From: an uncultured Megasphaera sp. | GTDB lineage: Bacteria > Bacillota > Negativicutes > Veillonellales > Megasphaeraceae | DNA: 46,382 bases | NCBI GenBank assembly: GCA_934193515.1 | Contig: CAKPVJ010000016.1 | Coordinates: forward strand, 1 to 46,382 | Reading direction: 5' to 3' | Shown: in pieces, positions 24,879 to 31,216 of the stretch | How the letters are laid out: every line of letters begins with the position of its first letter | How positions within the stretch are numbered: position 1 is the first letter of the stretch | Made by a program: the position numbers and the translations under genes | The notes under the pieces: model-generated | What the model was told of the DNA's origin: nothing | Databases searched by the model: none | What the model saw: the letters and a program-made list of their open reading frames with translations, nothing else

Positions 24879-26174
24879 ATGAGTAGTGAAGAAAAATTTG
24901 ATGCCATCGTAGTTGGCGGCGGTTTGGCTGGTTCTGCAGCAGCCCTGACAATGGCTAGAGCAGGACTGGATGTCATGTTGGTGGAGCGCGGTAAGTTCTG
25001 CGGTTCCAAAAACTCCAGCGGCGGCCGTATTTATGGTCACAGCTTGGAAAAATTAATCCCTAACTTTGCAGAAGAAGCTCCGATTGAACGTAAAATTACG
25101 CAGGAACGGTTGTCTTTGATGACAGAAGCAGGAGCACTCAGTTTCCAATACAGCTCTGATAAACTGCAGAATTTGAAATATCCATCGTACTCTGTATTAC
25201 GGTCTAAATTTGATAAATGGCTGGCTGACAAAGCAGAAGAAGCAGGCGTAATGCTGACAGAAGGCTTCCTCGTAGATGAAGTAGTCGTTGAAGACGGCAA
25301 AGTTGTCGGTGTTATGTGTGCCGGCGAAGAATTTGATGCAGATGTAGTCATTTTGGCAGACGGCGTCAATTCACTCTTGGCACAGCAGCTGGGCATGAAG
25401 CAGGAATTAGATCCCAAAGATGTTGCTGTTGGCGTCAAAGAAGTTATTGAACTGGGCGAAGACGTTATTAACGAACGGTTTGGCCTTTCCGGCAGCGATG
25501 GGGCAGCTTGGATGATTGCCGGCGATCCGACAGGCGGTAACCTTGGCGGCGGTTTTATTTATACGAATAAAGATACGCTGTCCTTAGGTATTGTTACGAC
25601 AATCAGTGATATTGGCCGTGTCGATGTCAGTGTACCGGATATGGTAGAACGGATGAAAGCCCATCCATCTATCGCGCCGTTTGTCAAAGGCGGCAAATTG
25701 AAAGAATATTCTGCACACCTTGTTACAGAAGGCGGCTTGAAAATGATGCCGGAACTCGTTCGTGACGGCGTTATCCTGGCCGGTGATGCAGCTGCGATGG
25801 TTGTCAACCTGGGATACACAGTTCGCGGTATGGATCTGGCTATTGAATCCGGTCGTCTTGCCGGCGAAGCGGTTATCAAAGCGAAAGCACGGGAAGATTT
25901 TTCCGCAGCCAGCCTGTCCTGCTACAAACAGATGCTGGATGAAAGCTTCATCATGAAACTGATGAAACAGTATCAGAACTTGCCGGGTCTCTTGGAAGAT
26001 CATATTATCTTTAATGATGTACCGAAGATGGCTGATGAATTTGCAGGCATGGTTTATAAAGTAGACGGCAGCGCACCGGTTGCTTTGCCGATGATTGCCT
26101 TGACGGTTCTTGCCAATAACGGCGGCCTGAATGGACTCTTTGGATTAGGTAAGAAAGCTTGGGAGGCGATGTAA
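24879..26174 (+). CDS. fixC: FixC-type electron transfer flavoprotein:quinone oxidoreductase
   Basis: A 431-residue flavoprotein of the FixC/ETF-QO family. The N-terminal FAD motif is DAIVVGGGLAGSAAALTMARAG, followed by SGGRIYGHSLEKL; the C-terminal half includes VILAGDAAAMVVNLGYTVRGMDLAIESG. Such enzymes take electrons from electron transfer flavoprotein and pass them to quinone through a partner ferredoxin, which is encoded 2 bases downstream. The start at 24879 follows AAGGAGGG; an in-frame ATG at 24858 is too close upstream. No etfAB genes are in the window, so the donor must be encoded elsewhere. The quinone-synthesis genes in the same cluster are a natural fit. Confidence 0.9.
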   Translation: MSSEEKFDAIVVGGGLAGSAAALTMARAGLDVMLVERGKFCGSKNSSGGRIYGHSLEKLIPNFAEEAPIERKITQERLSLMTEAGALSFQYSSDKLQNLKYPSYSVLRSKFDKWLADKAEEAGVMLTEGFLVDEVVVEDGKVVGVMCAGEEFDADVVILADGVNSLLAQQLGMKQELDPKDVAVGVKEVIELGEDVINERFGLSGSDGAAWMIAGDPTGGNLGGGFIYTNKDTLSLGIVTTISDIGRVDVSVPDMVERMKAHPSIAPFVKGGKLKEYSAHLVTEGGLKMMPELVRDGVILAGDAAAMVVNLGYTVRGMDLAIESGRLAGEAVIKAKAREDFSAASLSCYKQMLDESFIMKLMKQYQNLPGLLEDHIIFNDVPKMADEFAGMVYKVDGSAPVALPMIALTVLANNGGLNGLFGLGKKAWEAM

Positions 26175-26175
26175 C

Positions 26176-26460
26176 ATGGCAAAGATGAGCGTAGACGATA
26201 AACTGGGTGTCGTAAAGTTCGTGACAGACGAACACGAATCCCATATTCAGATTAATGAAGATTACCATGATGAAGCAGAAATCAAACGTTTGGTCATGGC
26301 TTGCCCGGCAGAACTATACAAATACACAGACGGACAGCTTGTATTCAATCATGAAGGCTGTCTGGAATGCGGCACGTGCCGCGTTATTTCCGGCGGCAAG
26401 GGGGTTAAGAGCTGGAAACATCCTAAAGGTGCTATGGGCGTAGAATATCATCAGGGCTGA
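26176..26460 (+). CDS. fixX: FixX-like ferredoxin
   Basis: A 94-residue ferredoxin-like protein, partner of FixC. A single 4Fe-4S site is suggested by CLECGTC near residue 71 and a more N-terminal Cys in ACPAELYKY, with the typical FixX ending WKHPKGAMGVEYHQG. It starts one base after the fixC stop, and a strong terminator follows. It shuttles electrons within the FixC/FixX complex on the inner face of the membrane. Confidence 0.9.
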   Translation: MAKMSVDDKLGVVKFVTDEHESHIQINEDYHDEAEIKRLVMACPAELYKYTDGQLVFNHEGCLECGTCRVISGGKGVKSWKHPKGAMGVEYHQG

Positions 26461-26473
26461 TTGATAATATAAA

Positions 26474-26516
26474 GAAAAACCTGTTTCCTATCTTGGCATA
26501 GGTAAGCAGGTTTTTC
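26474..26516 (+). terminator. Terminator of the lut/men/fix cluster
   Basis: AAAAACCTGTTTCCTA and TAGGTAAGCAGGTTTTT arms with an 8-base loop; T run on the plus strand. It closes the seven-gene cluster 13 bases after fixX. Confidence 0.85.
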
Positions 26517-26616
26517 TCTGTATCATGCCGTTATCCGTATAGTAAAAATTTAATTTTGTTCAATTTTAATCGAAATATGGATTTACTTTTCGTACTAATA
26601 TGGTAATATATTATAT

Positions 26617-26778
26617 GTAGAAGAGATCATCTACAACAGTTGAAGATTTAAGTTGTTCATATACCCCTCGAACACCCCTATCTTATTTCTTCGACGATTT
26701 AAGATATTATCTTCCCCCGATGGTATCTTAAGACATGGGAAAGAGTCGGCTCCCCTCGCTGGCTCTTTTCTTTTTTTA
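26617..26778 (+). ncRNA. Candidate small RNA with C-rich loops
   Basis: A free-standing transcript-like unit between fixX and a ferredoxin gene. A TATATT-type -10 lies at 26607-26612. Three stem-loops follow: GTAGA/TCTAC near the 5' end (26617-26634); TTAAGATA/TATCTTAA (26699-26731), extended by wobble pairs to leave loop TTCCCCC; and an intrinsic terminator with 11-base arms AAAGAGTCGGC / GCTGGCTCTTT (26740-26768, wobbles allowed) and loop TCCCCTC, followed by TCTTTTTTTT. CCCCTCG occurs at 26664-26670 and 26752-26758, and ACCCC at about 26674. No protein is encoded. C-rich loops next to a terminator are typical of Firmicutes small RNAs that pair with G-rich ribosome binding sites (RsaE/RoxS style). 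The 5' end and the exact promoter are uncertain. Confidence 0.5.
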
Positions 26779-26850
26779 AATAAAATCATAAATTTTTTAT
26801 AAAGCACGCGAAGGCAGTAAATACCTATATCCGTACTCAATCGGTATTCA

Positions 26851-26879
26851 TTGACATTTTTAGATATTCGTGTAATAAT
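26851..26879 (+). promoter_or_regulatory. Ferredoxin gene promoter
   Basis: TTGACA (26851-26856), 17 bases, AATAAT (26874-26879), with a TG extension at 26871. A GGGGA-N5-TCCCC hairpin (26891-26904) follows in the untranslated leader. Confidence 0.6.
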
Positions 26880-26934
26880 GGGAAAGACGTGGGGAGTTAG
26901 TCCCCGGAAAGATATATGGTTGGAGGTGAAAAAC

Positions 26935-27099
26935 ATGCATGTTATTTCTGATGAATGCGTAAAATGCGGTGCTTGCGCAGGCTCCTGTCCTGTTGGCGCT
27001 ATCGAAGAAGGCGACGCTAAATACGTTGTAACTGATTCCTGCATCGATTGCGGCTCTTGCGAATCCGTATGTCCTACAGGTGCTATTTCTGCTGAATAA
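26935..27099 (+). CDS. Clostridial-type 2[4Fe-4S] ferredoxin
   Basis: A 54-residue small electron carrier. Two full cluster motifs are visible: CVKCGACAGSCP (residues 8-19) and CIDCGSCESVCP (about 38-49), each followed by the usual P-x-GAI. The start at 26935 follows GGAGGTG by 6 bases; longer upstream frames are unlike ferredoxin and run through the promoter. It is a single-gene unit between its own promoter and a perfect terminator. In such anaerobes it accepts electrons from pyruvate:ferredoxin oxidoreductase and supplies hydrogenase or other reductases. Confidence 0.95.
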   Translation: MHVISDECVKCGACAGSCPVGAIEEGDAKYVVTDSCIDCGSCESVCPTGAISAE

Positions 27100-27120
27100 T
27101 AGCACATTAAGTCATAAGAT

Positions 27121-27152
27121 AAAAAAGGAGACATCTATATGTCTCCTTTTTT
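27121..27152 (+). terminator. Terminator after the ferredoxin gene
   Basis: Perfect 14-base arms AAAAAAGGAGACAT / ATGTCTCCTTTTTT with a 4-base loop, able to work in both directions. Confidence 0.9.
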
Positions 27153-27242
27153 ATTTGAATTTTGCCGTGTTATGTGATACGATAACTTTGTTATTTATGA
27201 TATAAATTATATACACAAATCTAGGTGTATCAGGAGGTTTTT

Positions 27243-27680
27243 GTGCAAGTTGTATGGATAGCGTTGCTTACCATACTCCTGGATCAAGGCAGTAAAATGG
27301 CCATTCAGGAATGGATGATGCTTCATGAATCGATTCCGGTTATTCCGGGCTTTTTTCATATTACATATATTTTAAACCGCGGCGCGGCGTTTGGTATTTT
27401 AGAAAATCAGCGTTGGCTGTTTTTATGTATTGCAGTACTGCTGCTGGGGCTGTATGGATTTTTTCATAAAAAACTGCCGTCTCATTGGCTTGTGCAGATG
27501 GGGACGGGGATGCTGCTGGGCGGTGCTGTTGGTAATGCACTGGACCGGGGTGTACGCGGCGCTGTCATTGATTTTTTTGATTTTAGAGTTTGGCCTGTTT
27601 TTAATATTGCGGATATTGGTATTGTTGTCGGCGTATGCCTGTTGTTATGGTACAGCTGGACGCATATATCAGATAAATGA
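27243..27680 (+). CDS. lspA: Lipoprotein signal peptidase (signal peptidase II)
   Basis: A 145-residue membrane aspartyl protease that removes signal peptides from prolipoproteins. Four membrane segments are seen. The catalytic Asp motifs are GNALDR (about residue 101) and FNIADI (about 122), with the N-terminal LLDQGSK also typical. The GTG start at 27243 is chosen because AGGAGG ends 5 bases before it; an ATG at 27225 lies upstream of that ribosome binding site. The gene order lspA-rluD-pyrR is conserved in Bacillota. Confidence 0.93.
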   Translation: MQVVWIALLTILLDQGSKMAIQEWMMLHESIPVIPGFFHITYILNRGAAFGILENQRWLFLCIAVLLLGLYGFFHKKLPSHWLVQMGTGMLLGGAVGNALDRGVRGAVIDFFDFRVWPVFNIADIGIVVGVCLLLWYSWTHISDK

Positions 27681-27691
27681 GGGTATACGGT

Positions 27692-28612
27692 ATGAATGAA
27701 AAAGAGTGGCATGTGACAGAAGAATATATAGGAACGCGGTTGGACGTGTATATAGTAAAAATGCTGGATTTGTCGAGAAGTTTTGCGCAGCAAATCGTAC
27801 AGCAGGGCGATGTATTGGTAAATGGAAAAGAAGCCAAGGCCAATCGCCGTTTAAAAATCAATGACTGTGTACACGTACAGTTTCAGCAGCCGACAGAAGA
27901 AGTAAAAGCGGAAGCGGAAAATATTCCTCTCGATGTCATTTATGAAGACAAAGATATTATTGTCATTAATAAAGCGCGGGGCATGGTAGTGCATCCTGCG
28001 GCAGGCAATCCAAATGGGACGCTGGTTAATGCGCTGCTGTATCACTGCAAAGGAGAATTGTCTGGGATTAATGGCATTATTCGACCGGGAATTGTCCATC
28101 GGCTGGATAAAGACACTTCCGGTGTCATGGTAGCCGCCAAGACCGACGAAGCGCACCGCGGGTTAGCTGCCCAAATCAAAGCGCATACAGCGCGGCGGAC
28201 GTACTGGGCGCTGGTACATGGAAATATTACGGAAGACAGAGGCATTGTCGATGCTCCTATTGGCCGTCATGCCAAAGACCGTATCAAAATGGCGGTGACG
28301 TTTAAAGGCGGCCGCAACGCTGTGACGCATTTCCGCGTTGTCAAACGTTACGGGATGTATACTTGGATTGAATGCAAGCTGGAAACGGGACGGACGCATC
28401 AAATTCGCGTTCATATGGCTTATATTAATCATCCTGTGGTCAATGACCCATTGTACGGATATAAAAAAGATGATTTCCCGATTGCAGGGCAGGCCCTTCA
28501 TTCACACTGCCTGGATTTAGTACATCCCATTACTGGAGAAGCCATGCATTTTGAAGCACCGGCGCCCGATGATTTTTTAGCTTGTTTGCAGCAGGCTGAA
28601 GAACGCCGTTAA
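27692..28612 (+). CDS. Pseudouridine synthase, RluD family
   Basis: A 306-residue RNA pseudouridine synthase. An N-terminal S4 RNA-binding domain (TRLDVYIVKMLDLSRSFAQQ, then VQQGDVLVNGKEAKANRRL) precedes the RluA-type catalytic domain with GIVHRLDKDTSGVMV, where the Asp is the catalytic residue, and RTHQIRVHMAYINHPVV near the C terminus. RluD-type enzymes modify helix 69 of 23S rRNA; YlyB/RluD is the usual product at this locus. The start at 27692 follows GAGGGT; an ATG at 27677 overlaps the lspA stop but lacks a ribosome binding site. Confidence 0.9.
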   Translation: MNEKEWHVTEEYIGTRLDVYIVKMLDLSRSFAQQIVQQGDVLVNGKEAKANRRLKINDCVHVQFQQPTEEVKAEAENIPLDVIYEDKDIIVINKARGMVVHPAAGNPNGTLVNALLYHCKGELSGINGIIRPGIVHRLDKDTSGVMVAAKTDEAHRGLAAQIKAHTARRTYWALVHGNITEDRGIVDAPIGRHAKDRIKMAVTFKGGRNAVTHFRVVKRYGMYTWIECKLETGRTHQIRVHMAYINHPVVNDPLYGYKKDDFPIAGQALHSHCLDLVHPITGEAMHFEAPAPDDFLACLQQAEERR

Positions 28613-28626
28613 GCGAGGTATATGCC

Positions 28627-29169
28627 ATGTGGAAAGAAAAAAATGTATTGATGGATGAAAAGGCAATCAGCCGGGCTATTCGCCGTATTGCCCATGAAAT
28701 TATTGAACGCAATAAAGGATTGGATAACACGGTTCTTGTTGGCATTCATACGCGCGGTGTGCCGATGGCTAAACGGCTGGCTGCAGAACTTACGGCGATT
28801 GAAGGCTGTGATCTGCCGGTCTATGATTTGGATATATCTGCGTACCGTGATGATGGAAAGAAAAGCCATATCAATACGGTAGGCAGTGAAGACCGGGCAT
28901 TTGATGCCGATGGCAAAATCGTCATTTTAGTAGATGATGTCTTGTTTACCGGGCGGACAGTTCGTTCAGCACTCAATGCCATTATGGCACTGGGGCGGCC
29001 GCGGTTTATTGAATTAGCCGTTCTTGTGGACAGAGGCCACCGAGAACTGCCGATTCGGGCAGATTACGTAGGAAAAAACGTTCCGACATCCCGACGGGAA
29101 GATATTTCTGTCCAGCTTCGCGAAATAGACGGCACAGAACGGGTCGTCCTGCGGGAAGAAATAGAATAA
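28627..29169 (+). CDS. pyrR: Bifunctional PyrR (uracil phosphoribosyltransferase / pyr attenuator)
   Basis: A 180-residue PRTase-fold protein. The PRPP loop VILVDDVLFTGRTVRSAL (about residues 98-115) is intact, and the N-terminal region VLVGIHTRGVPMAKRLA matches PyrR. In related species PyrR binds pyr mRNA when UMP is high and promotes termination. No PyrR-type antiterminator is visible before any gene in the window, so its targets lie elsewhere. It follows rluD by 14 bases and ends at a terminator. Confidence 0.93.
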   Translation: MWKEKNVLMDEKAISRAIRRIAHEIIERNKGLDNTVLVGIHTRGVPMAKRLAAELTAIEGCDLPVYDLDISAYRDDGKKSHINTVGSEDRAFDADGKIVILVDDVLFTGRTVRSALNAIMALGRPRFIELAVLVDRGHRELPIRADYVGKNVPTSRREDISVQLREIDGTERVVLREEIE

Positions 29170-29184
29170 TATACAGGCAGCAGC

Positions 29185-29215
29185 AATCCCTTCCCAGACG
29201 ACAGAAGGGATTTTT
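29185..29215 (+). terminator. Terminator after pyrR
   Basis: AATCCCTT / AAGGGATT arms with a 12-base loop, followed by TTTTT. Confidence 0.75.
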
Positions 29216-29251
29216 CTATATGCCAAATACAAATAGGAAAGGATGGCAGCG

Positions 29252-30064
29252 ATGTCACGAACTATACATATGCTGGGTACAGGCAATGCGATGGTGACGC
29301 AGTGTTATAATACCTGTTTTTTAATTCATACAGACGGCGGCTGGTTTTTAACTGACGCTGGAGGCGGCAATACTATTTTGCGCGGCTTGGAAGAAGCCGG
29401 CGTGCAGTATGCAGCATTTCATCATATGTTTGTTACCCATGGTCATACCGACCATGTTTTGGGTGTTGTCTGGGTGATTCGCAAAATCGCATCTCTCATG
29501 GCAGCAGGACACTATGAAGGGGAGTTTTATATTTACTGCCATGATGAAGTTAAACATATGCTTCTCGTCATGTGTGAAATGATGCTCAAGAAAAAAGATT
29601 TTTCTTATATTGGCACGCGCATTCATTTGGATGTTATGCAGGACGGAGAAAGCCGAACTTTTTTGGATATGACGTTGACTGCTTTTGATATTGCTTCTAC
29701 AAAGGCCAAGCAGTTTGGCTATGAAATTCGATTTTCTGACGGGATGCGGCTGACGTGTCTGGGCGATGAACCCTATAACGAACGATACTGTCCCTATGCC
29801 TGGCAGACCGATTGGCTGCTTGAAGAAGCGTTTTGCCTGTATGGGCAAAAAGACGTATTTCATCCGTATGAAAAACATCACAGTACCGTCAAAGATGCAG
29901 CAGAAACAGCAGCACAGCTGCAGGCCAAGCATGTTATTTTATACCATACGGAAGATAAGACGCTGCCGACGAGAAAAGAGCAGTATACGAAAGAAGCGTC
30001 AGCATATTATGCAGGCGATATTCACGTGCCCGATGATGGAGAATCTATCGTGCTTTGCCCATAA
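29252..30064 (+). CDS. MBL-fold metallo-hydrolase
   Basis: A 270-residue metallo-beta-lactamase fold protein related to RNase Z/ElaC-like hydrolases. The metal-binding motif THGHTDHVLG (about residues 65-74) gives HxHxDH; further ligand candidates are the Asp in CLGDEPYNERY and the His in AKHVILYHTEDK. The start at 29252 follows AGGAAAGGA; ATG 29243 would overlap that site. It is a single gene downstream of the pyrR terminator. A tRNA 3' processing role is not assured, because several family members act on other phosphodiesters. Confidence 0.8.
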   Translation: MSRTIHMLGTGNAMVTQCYNTCFLIHTDGGWFLTDAGGGNTILRGLEEAGVQYAAFHHMFVTHGHTDHVLGVVWVIRKIASLMAAGHYEGEFYIYCHDEVKHMLLVMCEMMLKKKDFSYIGTRIHLDVMQDGESRTFLDMTLTAFDIASTKAKQFGYEIRFSDGMRLTCLGDEPYNERYCPYAWQTDWLLEEAFCLYGQKDVFHPYEKHHSTVKDAAETAAQLQAKHVILYHTEDKTLPTRKEQYTKEASAYYAGDIHVPDDGESIVLCP

Positions 30065-30156
30065 AGCGGTATATTTTCTTAGCCGAAGACTTGACTTGGA
30101 GGATGCTATAAGGCCTATACTAACAGATAATACTACAGAAAAAGGGAGATATCGAT

Positions 30157-31104
30157 ATGCTGCGATGGTTGGGAAAAGGATGTGTTTTCTTGCTGGTTTT
30201 GGCACTGGCTGCAGGCTGCATTATTGGCAATATGGCATTTGAAGAATTTCGTGCAGCGCCATGGGATACGGTGCTAGGCATTGAAAACCACAGTCATGAT
30301 GTCAAACATATGCGGCAATTGGAAAAAGAACGAGATTGGGAACCTGTCCGTGTCAATGGTCTGGACGGTACCATTTTGCGGGGAACGTATATTGCTGATA
30401 AACGCGGCTCCCATCAAACAGTTATCCTTTTACACGGCCTGTATCAAAATCGGGCCATGTGTCTTCCTTACGTGTCGATATACCGGAAGTTGGGATATAA
30501 TGTCCTGTTGATTGATTTGCGAGGCCACGGCGAAAGCGGCGGCGAGCATACAGACTGGGGATTGAGTGAAATAGACGATTTGACCCAATGGATACAGTGG
30601 CTGCATGAACGGGATGGCAGTATGAAAATCGGAATGCATGGCATTTCCTTAGGAGCAGCTATGGCATTGTTGTATGCCGGTAGTGAACGGGGCAGTTCAT
30701 TATCTTTTGTCGTGGCTGATAGTTCGTATGGAAATATTATCGCCTTGGGCCGGGAAAAATTACGGCAGACCGTACAGGATGAACGGGTTGTATGGGGATA
30801 TAATATTCTTGACCCATTTTTTCAAGCGGCAATGCTGTTTCATACCCATAAATTAGTTGCCAATATTGAACCGGGCCAGGCAGTTCAGTTTGTTAAAGCA
30901 CCTATATTATTTTTGCATGGCGGTAAAGACAAACTAGTCCCGGTTCAAACCGCACAAAATTTGTATGAACATTGCGGTAGTCAGGATAAACATATCTATA
31001 TCTTCACCAATTCACCCCATGCCGTTGGTATTGAAACAGATACGGATGCATATCAGCGTGTTGTTACCCGTTTTTTACGAAATCGTCATGTCCAATCAGA
31101 ATAG
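30157..31104 (+). CDS. Membrane-anchored alpha/beta hydrolase
   Basis: A 315-residue alpha/beta hydrolase. A hydrophobic N-terminal segment (residues 8-25) acts as an anchor or signal; the sequence LAAGC resembles a lipobox, but with Ala at -3 it is a weak one. Catalytic features: oxyanion region LLHGLYQNRAMCLPY, nucleophile elbow HGISLGAAMA (Ser about 167), Asp in HGGKDKLVP and His in NSPHAVG. The closest general group is the DUF-type serine aminopeptidase/lysophospholipase family. Substrate unknown. AAAGGGAGA lies before the ATG. Confidence 0.82.
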   Translation: MLRWLGKGCVFLLVLALAAGCIIGNMAFEEFRAAPWDTVLGIENHSHDVKHMRQLEKERDWEPVRVNGLDGTILRGTYIADKRGSHQTVILLHGLYQNRAMCLPYVSIYRKLGYNVLLIDLRGHGESGGEHTDWGLSEIDDLTQWIQWLHERDGSMKIGMHGISLGAAMALLYAGSERGSSLSFVVADSSYGNIIALGREKLRQTVQDERVVWGYNILDPFFQAAMLFHTHKLVANIEPGQAVQFVKAPILFLHGGKDKLVPVQTAQNLYEHCGSQDKHIYIFTNSPHAVGIETDTDAYQRVVTRFLRNRHVQSE

Positions 31105-31113
31105 CGTATTGCC

Positions 31114-31141
31114 TTGACGTAATATAAGAATGTGCTATGAT
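31114..31141 (+). promoter_or_regulatory. nrdJ promoter
   Basis: TTGACG (31114-31119), 16 bases, TATGAT (31136-31141) with a TGC extended -10. Confidence 0.55.
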
Positions 31142-31180
31142 TAAACACGGAAATACATAATGTACTATACATAAAAATAA

Positions 31181-31196
31181 ATACAATATATAGTAT
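31181..31196 (+). promoter_or_regulatory. NrdR-box-like site
   Basis: ATACAATATATAGTAT matches the NrdR consensus ACACWATATATWGTGT at 14 of 16 positions and is palindromic. It lies about 33 bases after the likely start of transcription, 20 bases before the nrdJ start codon. A clear second box at the usual 31-32 base spacing was not found; only a poor match occurs near 31155. The region is AT-rich, so chance is possible. Confidence 0.45.
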
Positions 31197-31216
31197 ATAT
31201 AAACGGAGGCTCTAAC

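Noticed and set aside
26617..26778. 6S RNA or SRP RNA as an identity of the small RNA
   Set aside because: The ends do not pair into the long rod with central bubble of 6S RNA, and the SRP tetraloop and Alu features are absent.
28613..28626. PyrR-binding antiterminator near pyrR
   Set aside because: No space or conserved binding loop; pyrR is simply downstream of rluD.
31105..31216. Cobalamin riboswitch upstream of nrdJ
   Set aside because: The 110-base leader is too short and lacks the B12-box sequence.
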